Of a stretch of DNA of 64,000 nt, positions 47,572-56,985 are shown one piece after another. Position 1 is the stretch's first letter. The number at the start of each line of letters is the position of its first letter. A program made the position numbers and the translations under genes. The DNA lies in assembly GCA_951799445.1 (NCBI GenBank), contig OX637295.1, positions 21,948,001-22,012,000 of the forward strand, given 5' to 3'. The stretch is from Pseudisothecium myosuroides. Its lineage: Eukaryota > Streptophyta > Bryopsida > Hypnales > Lembophyllaceae. Below the pieces are notes generated by a model, which worked only from the letters and a program-made list of their open reading frames with translations, ran no database searches and was not told the origin of the DNA.

Positions 47572-50301
47572 TCAACGTCGTAAAGAGTAGTGTGTCCGAT
47601 GAAAGCAGTCTCCCATGTGCAGATGAACTCCTCCACATTGCAGGCAGCTCAGATTGGTGCGTTTGTCAGAAAAACAGAACCGACACTTCTTCCGAGCAGA
47701 CGTTTTCACAAGGGAGTGAACAGCAGGTGCTGCAAGACGGAACTGTGACACGCAGCCTCTCCTCGTCACCCATGGTTTGCACAGCGCGTCCGCTAGAAGA
47801 AGTTGGAAATCAATTCGGGGTATTGGATCCTGCACTAAACGCTCGCATATGGCTTTGTACAGGATGTAGGAATTAAGCACTGAGGTGTCCAGCAGAAAGA
47901 AGAACACGCGGTGCCACCATTTGTGGCTGCGTATCGGGGACGAATACGCCCCTCGCATTTGATCATGAACGTCCACGCCCCTCATGTTTTCGGTGTAACC
48001 TTTGAGCACTAGCGACGTGACGACTTGCACCTCCTCCCCTCCACGCTTCCGTGGCACAGTTGGCCACTCATCGCCCAAGGCCGGCAATGGTCTGTGAAAA
48101 GAAGAAAGAAGTAAAACAAGTCTCCTATCAACCCAAACGACACAAGAGATAGCCCTACTTGAGTGCATTTGCCAAGCAACGGTTCCCTGGGGATCCGACG
48201 TAAACAACTTCCGCTGGCTAAGAGCTTTGGGAAGACCGACTCTGTTGCTCATGACCATGCCTGTGGCGTAAGTCCCTTGCGCTGCGAGGTCCACCACGAG
48301 CTTCACAGACGTGAAGAAATTGTCAGTGACAACGACATGGCCGCGTCCATGCAGCCCTCGCATTAAATTCATGACCACCTGGTAGCCGGATTTGGCGGCT
48401 CCAACCTCGGATCCTGTCAGCGGAGCTCTTTTTTTTGAACCAGTGTAAACTTCGAAATCATAAACGTAATAACTTTCGGCGTCTGCCAAGCACCAAACCT
48501 TAATCCCCCATTTAATAGGCTTCTTTGGAATGTATTGCCGGAAAGGACAGTAGCTGCCTTTGTAAGGCACCATTGATTCATCAACGGTAACTTGCTGATG
48601 CAGCTGCCAGTTCAACTTGCACCTCGCCTTAATTTCAGCAATGAGCCAAGCAAGCTTCGCTAATTTGTCGCCAGCAGTAGAGCATCGCGGTTCCTCAAAC
48701 ATGCTATCATCAGCCACATGCAAGCAGCACGTGATATCCTCGTATCTCGATTTAGACATAGTCCTTGCAATGATGTCGCAATGCAGAAATGGAAATTTCT
48801 TGTTCCAGTACGCCCGGTGATTCGGTAGTCTTTTAATTCCCATGAGCAACGACACGCCAAAGAATGCACGCAGCTCGTCAGGACAAAGAGCCCACCATAG
48901 TGGTCCGCCTATTGGTAAATGTGTTTCTAGATCCGCCTCACTTGCATACCTGTTTGTCTCCATGCAGATCGTGTCCAAGGTTTTTTCACTCCAGAATCTC
49001 CCAAATAGAGCCATCTTCGTAGGCATTCGCCGATAAGGAAAGTTTGGGCCGGGGGTGGGCCCTGTGAAGCGCACCGGGTCGTGAAGGTAAGTGCTGTGTC
49101 GCGTGCTCCAAGTGCTTTCCTCGAACTTTGCAGCAAAAGCTGCGGCCTCTGCTTTCGCACTGGCGCGCGCCCCACGTCGGGTCGCGGCAGCTGCGGCCCC
49201 GCCACGTCCACGACCAGTAGCAGCGCCGTCACGTCGACCTCCAATCTGCGGGCGCGGCGAAAGTGGGCCATCGGCATTCGTTGTTGCTGCTGGTGGACGC
49301 TGCAGCGCGCCCGTCCCCGACGTCTCCGCAGGGTTAGAAGCCTGGCCAGCAGGTACAAGTGCGCTCCTGCTTCCACGCGCCACGGACTGCAGCTTGGGAT
49401 GCCGCGCCTGTGACCTCGGCTTTGCTGTTGAGCCGGCAACATGGGCTGCTCCAGCGATGGCCTCCACGCCAAGCTTTGAGGAGCGAAGCGGTCGTCGTTC
49501 CACCTTCGGTCCGGCCGCTGCGCCTGCGACAGGATCCTCCTTCAATAGAACTTTTCGTGTGCGGCCGCCCAACGTCACAGCAGGTGTACAATGACCTCCT
49601 TTCGAGGAACTAGGGTTCCTACCGCTCTGTTTCCGGGTTGCTGGCTCACCCTTGCTGATCCTCTGTTTTACATTGTGAAGGTGTTGCTGCGGAAGGGACG
49701 TGGACGCTGCGGCTTTCTTCTTCACTTGGTCAGCGAGGACATCTTCGAATAGCTCACTGAAGCGGGGGACTTCGTTACCAGCCTTCTGCACACTAAGCTG
49801 CACCAACTGCGAGGTTTCACACGCCGCACCAGTAGTAGCAGAGGTTTTTTGCCGCGCGATGCATTTGAGCGATGAGAGCGACTGTGGTGCGGCCGTCGAC
49901 AGAGTGTACAAGGGAGAAAACGAAATGCCAAACTCCGACAGTCGCATACTCGAATCAACTACTTCTGGCCACTGCAGGGAGCCATCGTCGAAGACATCCG
50001 TCTGAGGCAAGTAGGAGTGCTGCAGCCAGGGTCTCTGCTGAATGACACTGGCGCTGGCGCTCGCATTGTCGTTGGACGCGTCAGCCGTGTCCTGGGAGGA
50101 GGGATGACCAAGTAAGTTCTGCTGTCCCGTAAAGCTTGCTATATTCGATTTGCTCTGCTCCTTTTCAGTAGTTGCCCTGATCGTGATCGGTTCGACTTGT
50201 CCGCAAGGAATATGAAGCTCCTGTCCGTCATCAAGGAGCACAACATAGAAAATTTCGGGGCGCCCGGGATGCTTGTACGAGTGGATAGCTAAGCCCAGCA
50301 A
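47572..50301 (-). CDS. piggyBac transposase (DDE_Tnp_1_7), catalytic part
   Basis: Open frame of 909 codons. Its first listed codon at 50301 is TTG, and the frame stays open upstream to ~50366, so the true start lies further 5' (see 50369–50821). The catalytic core spans residues ~425–830. Acidic residues at the piggyBac DDD positions are present: D574 in VTVDESMVPYKG, D660 in VVVTDNFFTS, and D777/D780 in RGVDVHDQM. A Cys/His-rich C-terminal domain (C873, C876, C886, C889, H893, H895, C899, H901, H904) corresponds to the end-binding zinc finger of the family. Residues ~200–395 are a low-complexity Ala/Gly/Arg-rich linker. Residues ~7–40 (FYVVLLDDGQELHIP) may be a small SH3/Tudor-like fold. 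The enzyme would excise and reinsert TTAA-flanked elements in the nucleus. No internal stop, so it may be functional. Confidence 0.92.
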   Translation of the reverse strand: MLGLAIHSYKHPGRPEIFYVVLLDDGQELHIPCGQVEPITIRATTEKEQSKSNIASFTGQQNLLGHPSSQDTADASNDNASASASVIQQRPWLQHSYLPQTDVFDDGSLQWPEVVDSSMRLSEFGISFSPLYTLSTAAPQSLSSLKCIARQKTSATTGAACETSQLVQLSVQKAGNEVPRFSELFEDVLADQVKKKAAASTSLPQQHLHNVKQRISKGEPATRKQSGRNPSSSKGGHCTPAVTLGGRTRKVLLKEDPVAGAAAGPKVERRPLRSSKLGVEAIAGAAHVAGSTAKPRSQARHPKLQSVARGSRSALVPAGQASNPAETSGTGALQRPPAATTNADGPLSPRPQIGGRRDGAATGRGRGGAAAAATRRGARASAKAEAAAFAAKFEESTWSTRHSTYLHDPVRFTGPTPGPNFPYRRMPTKMALFGRFWSEKTLDTICMETNRYASEADLETHLPIGGPLWWALCPDELRAFFGVSLLMGIKRLPNHRAYWNKKFPFLHCDIIARTMSKSRYEDITCCLHVADDSMFEEPRCSTAGDKLAKLAWLIAEIKARCKLNWQLHQQVTVDESMVPYKGSYCPFRQYIPKKPIKWGIKVWCLADAESYYVYDFEVYTGSKKRAPLTGSEVGAAKSGYQVVMNLMRGLHGRGHVVVTDNFFTSVKLVVDLAAQGTYATGMVMSNRVGLPKALSQRKLFTSDPQGTVAWQMHSSRAISCVVWVDRRLVLLLSSFHRPLPALGDEWPTVPRKRGGEEVQVVTSLVLKGYTENMRGVDVHDQMRGAYSSPIRSHKWWHRVFFFLLDTSVLNSYILYKAICERLVQDPIPRIDFQLLLADALCKPWVTRRGCVSQFRLAAPAVHSLVKTSARKKCRFCFSDKRTNLSCLQCGGVHLHMGDCFHRTHYSLRR

Positions 50302-50368
50302 GCTTTCGCCTTCCGCGCTGTGAGAAGCCCGTCCGGGAAGACGTGAAGCGGCTGCAATTGCGATCGGC

Positions 50369-50821
50369 TATGGCATGTGGAAGCGCTCCAGCAGAGTCTT
50401 CAGAGGGTACGTAACTCCCTCCTTGCCACATGAGAGTCGTTGGCCATTCTTGTACAGGTTGGCGTCTTGTGGCATCGTGCAAGGCCTGAACATGACTTCC
50501 CGCGCCTGAAGGTACTCGGCAGGCCAAGGGTCGCGGCGTCACCGTCACAACGGACTTGGGCCGTTTCTCAAGCGCCGGCGCTACTTGTTGCGAAAGCATC
50601 TTCTTTCTTTTCTGTGATGTATATGTACGCAGTGGCGGCTCCTCTCCAGGAATGTAGGGGAAGTGTCCCGCACATGTATTCTGTAGCTGGTCACGTGTGG
50701 TATCTGGCAGTCCTGTTGTCGCTACCTCCGTCTCCACACCCAGCAGGACGTCCTCCCAAGGTACATAGTGCGGGCTTGGGATAGTAGGTAAGTCCTCCAT
50801 GTTGTCACGGCCTTCTGTCAT
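50369..50821 (-). CDS. Probable N-terminal part of the piggyBac transposase, different frame
   Basis: An ATG at 50821 opens a frame (full ORF 50231–50821, 196 codons) starting MTEGRDNMEDLPTIPSPHY, acidic and Pro-rich, in a different frame from the 909-codon ORF and overlapping its 5' end. It probably supplies the transposase N terminus. The join is either a short intron (an ATTGCAG acceptor exists at 50352, but no matching strong donor of the right phase was found) or a one-base frameshift. If the latter, the transposase may be inactive or start downstream. The C-terminal ~45 codons of this ORF overlap the other frame and are probably not used. Confidence 0.5.
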
Positions 50822-52397
50822 TTGTGCTGTCTGGCCACAGAACGAGACGAAGAATGTCGTTTACAACGTCACTAAATCCAGAAGGCTCCCCTTCACGAAT
50901 TCGGGTTTTCCAACCCAAAATCTTAGCGGCCTGGTAGCGGAACAAGAAGCGAAGTCCACGGGGAGTGTCGACCCTTCACAGTCCCTTTCTCACGGCCTTC
51001 TTCAGCAGGAATTCTTTGTTCAGCAGCTGCAGGATCTGTCTTGTTTGTGCCTTGGATGCACCAATCTCTACTGTCCATTGCTCGATTGCTAGACGGCTTG
51101 CAGTTGTTGACGATGTGCTAGCATGTGTAGGAGGCATTCTCTGCGCATCCTGCAAGGAATGGAATTGACGGGAGTGTATTGCTCTGGCGTGCAGGTGTTT
51201 GTGGTAGCACCGTCCACATCCGACGTCGAAGGCAGCAACAGCAAGCGCCACTCATGGTAGCAGCCTCGGTGCGACTCTTGTCCTCTTCAACCGACGTGCT
51301 TCTCATCAATGTCACGCTTCTCTACAGCAAGTGCTTACTATTTTCTCTCGCTAAACTAGTACAGTATCTGATTGTATCTTTGTGTGAGATTTACAGAGGT
51401 TCTGAGTTCCTGAAAGACATGTTGGTAAGACGTATACAGGAGTGTGCATGATGTGTGTGGCGGTGTTCTGAGCGAATGAGTATATGCGGGGTGGGAGATT
51501 TTTTTCCCACTTACTTCTTGAAGTTCAACATTAATTTTCTGGCGGCTTTGAAATTTGGTGGATGCTTGTTAACACAAACTGCCCAGCGTGTTCCTGAAGT
51601 GGCGGTTGCTTGAATTTCGGCTCATAATTGCTAGGCAATGCAAGCGGCAATGCCAACTTCTAAGTGAATGACGAATTGTTACTTGATTTTATTTCAGCCA
51701 CCCAAACCGTTGTAATTGCAGTCGGCGTTGGGCTACATCTTGAGCTACTCTACAAGAAGAGGATGATTTGGCACTCTATTGGAAGCCGCTTCACAGGACA
51801 CGGACATTCCCAACCGCCATTTGAGGGCCTCGTCCTTCAACCGCCATTTCCTTCTCCTAGTACTGCAATTACTCATAGCCATGCTACGTTGACGTGTGGC
51901 AATCTTTGGTCCCACTTCTTCATTGTGTCCGTCCGTCTAGAATGCTGTCAGAATTGTACTATTTTTTGTTTCATTTTTTCTTCTCCGGGTAGCCGAGGAC
52001 ACACTTCGAAGCCAGCCCCTCGCCTGCTGACCAAGTTTCAATTTTCAGCCCGAACACATATATTTTACTATTTTTTTGACAATGGGCAAACCAAAATTTT
52101 GAGGAAAACCATAGCACTTGCACTTTGTACATTTTTCACTTGCACATACGAGCACTAATGCACTGCCGACCACCACCAATGCTGCCTAAACTCATATTGG
52201 AACTTCCACAAAAATTGATGAATGAAATTTCTTCATCCACCGTCGCCTGCGCTTCTCGAAGTCTGTACATCGTCCATTTTTTGGACGTCGGAGTGCTCTA
52301 GGGTTAAAAGCACCTTTCTAGCTCCTCAGGAATTAGGATGTTGGAATAATCAAACTTGCTTCGAATGGATGCAGTAGTCAATGGTTGACTTCTTTAA

Positions 52398-53366
52398 CCC
52401 CAAAGTGACATTGAATTTTTGAACTCGCAAGATGTACTCCTGTGGTGTCTGTTTTTGGAAATTTCTTGGATCAAATCGATTGGCAGATATGCAGATCCAA
52501 CCGTACAACGAGGAACTGAATTAGCACAGGGACACTGAGAAAAAATTTCAACCGTTGATTCACCTGCATTATGTACTTTTCTTGGAGAAACATGAGGTCA
52601 GTGATGATGAAATGGGAGGTTCAAATGCGGGTTTTTTTATCATCGGGGGGATTTTCACCATCCGAACTTCAAAATTTGTGGAGCAACTGCACTAAGAAGT
52701 TGAAGGTCCGTAAGTGAATTGATATGTCCGCATGAAAACTTTACAAAAGCTGCAACATTGTGTCACGTACTCGAAGTAGTTCACAGAGGTACCTCGGACA
52801 CTTCAAATGCATAATTCAGGAGTTCTAAAATTATTAAAAAAAAAGGCACAATCATTCACTGAGATCCGATCGGCTCATCAAGTTTCCCGAGAAGCAGGCA
52901 CCTGTGCGAAAAAATTGCACGCAATTTCACCGCCTGGATCTTCCACCAGTGAAGCTCGAATGTCGCACGACGGACGCTTCCGGGCTAACCCGGTGAATTA
53001 TCTGGTGGAGTGCGGAATCTAATGCTGAGTGGACAATGCCGTGCGAGTGAAAAAACGCAGGGAGGCCCCGGGTTCACTTTCTTCCAGTTTCCTGCCACCA
53101 AGGACCTATTGTTTGGGCCGGTGGCGTCAGCCCAGCCCCCCACATTTCAATGCAAAGTTGGAGCACTTCCCGAAGGCCAAAAAATTCTGCAACCATTTGA
53201 AAAAACAAGAGTGATCCACAATCCTCACTTTTTATATTGATGGAAAGATCTCTGAGAACACTACAAGTTCACTTTGTGCTGTTTACCCATCCGAACATGT
53301 CTACTCCCTGTTTCTATGCTCTCAAAATCATGGAGGACACTTTCTGTCCCCTATGACGTTTTGGGG
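52398..53366. mobile_element. TTAA-flanked MITE, family E (969 bp)
   Basis: Begins CCCCAAAGTGACATTG and ends CCCCTATGACGTTTTGGGG, with TTAA at 52394–52397 and 53367–53370. It starts only ~90 bp from the piggyBac right end. Non-coding; the ORFs inside have no recognisable domain. Confidence 0.8.
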
Positions 53367-53587
53367 TTAATTGGCTGAACTTGTTATATTTGTACTTGGT
53401 CAAGGATCACATATGTTGCGTTGGTCATCCCACGATTAAAATTTCGAGATTTGTACAAGGGAGATTGTTTGTTCCAGAGGAGGTTGGGTTGGAGACTTGA
53501 CTATCCGTGTAGAGAGAATAGCAGTAAAACAGTACATGGGCAAAAACTTCCCTTTGTGTAGAGAAAGTAGTAGTAAACATTGCTTAA

Positions 53588-54298
53588 CCCCTAAAGTTCC
53601 TTGACTATGTTTTCACCAAAAACGCTCCAAAACTGCCATTTCTAGTACAAGTACCAAATTTTAGAAGAAAAAAAAAATTTAAACACATATAACCATAGGA
53701 TCTTATAGTATTCTAGTTTTAGAAGACGTGGAAAAAACTTCAGAATTTTCCACTGTGCAGATTGGAAGATATTAGCATTTGAATTGGCAAAGATCCTTTT
53801 TTTGTCCATGCAAAAAACAGGGCAGCTGCACTTCACAAGGTCACATTTGTATGAAAAAATGTCCAAAATGGTGGTGCTTCTTTGAATTCTTATTTCTAAA
53901 CAAGTTAGCTACATGCTTAAAAAATTTCAAATCATTTGGAATTGTACAACATATAGGAAAAAAGTAGTAAGTAGAAAAAATAGAGAATGATTCAAAACAC
54001 TAAATTGTTAAGAATTTAATGATGGAATTGAAAATTTTCAATCTCAATGGTTGTAATGTTGTAATAAACAATCTGTATCCTAATTTTTTTTTTTTTTCAA
54101 AACATATTGAAAATTGAGTGAAATAAACAACTTCAAAGTATATTTTAGAGTAGACAATCCATAACTGCCCGCAAACTAAAATTCCTCATAATTTTTGATT
54201 CATTGGCCAAAATGGAATGATTCAAAGCTTTCCAAGTGTCCATTGAAATAAAAGTTATATTTCCAAAAAGCTAATATGTTTTTCTAGGACTTTAGAAG
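53588..54298. mobile_element. Degenerate TTAA MITE, family C copy 3 (inverted, ~711 bp)
   Basis: Begins CCCCTAAAGTTCCTTGACTA after TTAA (53584–53587) and runs collinear with the reverse of 37165–38100. The far end is decayed (GACTTTAGAAG before TTAA at 54299–54302), and the copy is shorter than the others. Confidence 0.75.
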
Positions 54299-54302
54299 TT
54301 AA

Positions 54303-54819
54303 TACAATTGAAAAGAAATTAAAAGAAAAAATTGGAAATGTGTTGAATTTTTTAATTGGTGGAAAGTGCTCAAATAGCTTTTCAGCTTAAAGTATTCACC
54401 ATGACTATACCCAACTGTCAAGGTTGGCATTTCATGCCAAATAATTAATTAAAGTAAGAAAAAATGGTTCAATAGTTGCTTTTAGAATTAATAAAAATTT
54501 CAATTATTATTATTTAAAAAAAAATTGACACCTTCATTATAAAAAAATTTAAAAAGTGGCAAATTTATTATCTTGAGATTTGCATGTGAATCATTTGGCC
54601 TGTTTTGAGATTTATATGTGAACCATTTTGAGATTTTGCATGTGGGCTATTCTCCAATAATTTGGGATCTACAATATTATGTTATTTGTTTTCTAGCTCC
54701 TTATAGTAACTTTTCCAAAAATTCAACTTTTGTTATTGTATTTAATTATTTTGACCCTAATAGTTGCATATGGTAGCACATCAAAAAATCAAAAAATTAA
54801 AAAAAAATTAACAAATTAA

Positions 54820-54868
<49 letters not shown>

Positions 54869-55779
54869 TGTTTAAAAGGTTATTTTTAAAGATGTGGCAC
54901 TTTTAGCAGACCCCAATATATATTATCTGTAGTCTAAAAATGATCACATTAAAAACCAAAGTTTCCAAAATGGTTACCAATTAGACAAACAAATTGATCA
55001 AAAGATTCATCATCTACTATGATAATGGCAACCTTTTTGTTGTCCAAATTATTTTTTGAAAATATTCTGTATTTTTTAGTATATCTTTATTCATTTGTTG
55101 TGTAATAAAAGCTTTTTGAACGTTTTAATGTTAAAAAACTAAAACATTCACCTAAATTAGAATTTTCTACTTCTTTTAACCATTAACTACAATTTCATCA
55201 AATGGATCATGGAAAAAAAATTCGAATGACTCAAGTCTTATATAGAGTGTTGAGAAGTTTGGAATAATCACTACATCAAACTGAGACTATGTTCATCATC
55301 TTAACATTAGCTTCAAAGCATGTAGGTGTAAAGATTAATTATACATTATCTATTTGACTTAAAGATTTCAATATAAGGTAGGATAACCAAATTTCAACAT
55401 AATCGAAAATTATATTGCACTAATTTGTTCTAATAGTGCATGTTTACACAATGATTTTACATATGATTTTGCAAGGAAGGAATATTTTACCAATGATATT
55501 CACAATGACTCAGCAATATGAATAGTATTTGTACACACATAATGGATTAAAACATTATTCCCTTGTAAAAAATTGGAACCAAATGTGAATTCATTTTATA
55601 AGATGCACTACGTCATTGCAAGAAACAACGGTCCTATTTTTTGTTACAATTAGAGTGATGATGTTAACATCCTCTTTAACTTTTGAAGCACATTCAAGTC
55701 CAATGATCATGAAATTTCTATTAGTGATGTCTACCTTGATGGTAATTAGATCCCTTATTTTTTAGAAAATAAAAAAATT
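54303..55779. other. Intergenic with a (TA)n microsatellite
   Basis: AT-rich, no gene. An uninterrupted (TA)n run of about 18 units lies at ~54823–54860, followed by a short (CA)n. Confidence 0.6.
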
Positions 55780-56330
55780 ATTTTATATTTAAAAGTCAAT
55801 TTTGTTAATTTGTCACACTTTGAAATTCAAGAGTTTTCACTACATTCAAGATACTCAAATTGAATGATAAAGAGTTGAAATTTTGGTGGTCTATTTCTAC
55901 ATTAGGTAAGCATATGCCTACTAAAGGGCATCTAAAAATATATTACTTTATGCCATCTAGATCCATGCTTTTCTGCACCAACATTTCTTGACATTGAAGA
56001 TGGTTTAACTTCACTTTTTGGTGAAATTGATCACCATCAAGTCTTCTCCAATGGCTAATTTTTAGTTTTTATTTATTATGATTTTCTATTTATTATTGAT
56101 TAATACCTCATTGTTTTTATTTTGGGTAGCAATCTATCTTTTTTGAACATAGTATTATTTTAGTACTCGCAAGTAGTCCATAGTACTTGTAACGATATTT
56201 TTAGCCATCAATTTTTCAAACCAAAGGCTTTGATTGTTCCGCTACTTAGTACTCTGGGTCTTTAATCCAGATTTGGCCAAAACGGTACAAAAAATGCATG
56301 GTGTTTCTTGCAATGACCCCACTATTCTAA
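55780..56330. repeat. Dispersed ~550-bp sequence 3' of the receptor gene
   Basis: Partner of 16035–16600, same orientation, diverged but collinear (shared TCACACTTTGAA, GGCATCTAAAAATA, GATCACCATCAAGTC, TACAAAAAATG). It lies ~650 bp beyond the stop codon of the kinase–NB-ARC–LRR gene. Confidence 0.6.
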
Positions 56331-56860
56331 TATCATCAATGCAACATTTTGAACGACTTTCGAAATCCTCTTACAATCTTTGTTGTCATTACTATCATTT
56401 GAAGTACATCAAAATCTCTTTAAATAAATACAATAAAATATGGATTTCATAATTAGACAATTTTAAGAAGCATCATGATGCAACAAGAATCTATAAATCT
56501 TGTAATAGTCTAGGTATCTATGTAGAAGATGAAGTGTGAGGTCGATATCATTGCCTAATTAGGTCAAAGCATGATATATCTGATCAATGCTTACAATCTT
56601 TAAATTTCCTTAAAAGGATTATGATCACCACATTTATACATTAAAAAAGAAGATTAAAAGTGAAGGATTTCCAAATTTGACTACATGGCCACAAACTTTC
56701 AAAAATAATGTCAAGGCATTTACAAAAAACATAGGAACTGAAACTTGTACAAGAGCCATTATATTGTTTAAAATTTTGCTAAAATATGAAATACAACTTC
56801 CGGTGTAGTTCAAAGAATTCCAAAATTCCTCACAACTCAATGTTTATGATATCTAAATTG
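56331..56860. other. 3' flank of the receptor gene
   Basis: AT-rich sequence without a gene. It should contain the 3' UTR and poly(A) site of the minus-strand receptor gene, neither of which is clear. Confidence 0.35.
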
Positions 56861-56985
56861 ACTGTGGTCAAACAAACTCAAAATCCTCCTTTCCTTCGGC
56901 AAGGCCACCAACTTGAACACCTTTCTAAATCTAGAGTAGTCAGGGAAGACAAGTTGCCCATTTCCTTTGGCAAGGCCACCAAGTT
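56860..56985 (-). pseudogene. Relic LRR units beyond the receptor stop codon
   Basis: Just after the stop, the same frame continues as LVALPKEMGNLSSLTTLDLE, a complete LRR unit. It is then thrown out of frame by loss of one base in the TCAAGCTTGG phrase (here TCAAGTTGG). A last degenerate unit follows. The receptor gene therefore once had at least one or two more repeats. Confidence 0.8.

Larger units (their letters stand above)
45741..52303 (-). mobile_element. Complete piggyBac transposon, 6563 bp
   Basis: Flanked by TTAA (45737–45740 and 52304–52307), the invariant piggyBac target site. Left end CCCTAGAGCGTCGGGACT and right end, read inward, CCCTAGAGCACTCCGACGTC share the first nine bases and a downstream TC(G)GA(C/G) phrase. 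The CCCTAG start is the family signature. The interior encodes a piggyBac transposase on the minus strand. The element is clearly GC-richer than the surrounding AT-rich DNA. Flanks inside the element (45741–47571 and 50822–52303) carry no recognisable second gene. Confidence 0.92.

Noticed and set aside
48927..49472. 181-codon minus-strand ORF overlapping the transposase
   Set aside because: Alternate-frame reading of the same GC-rich segment, Arg-rich and without a domain.
49081..49613. Plus-strand ORFs of 84–167 codons opposite the piggyBac transposase
   Set aside because: Antisense shadows of the GC-rich Ala/Gly/Arg linker region of the transposase.
51664..52158. 164-codon plus-strand ORF near the right end of the piggyBac
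   Set aside because: No recognisable domain and a low-complexity C-terminal half. It might be a passenger gene, but there is no positive evidence.
54823..54860. Possible replication origin or matrix-attachment signal at the (TA)n run
   Set aside because: A simple microsatellite in AT-rich plant DNA. No further support.
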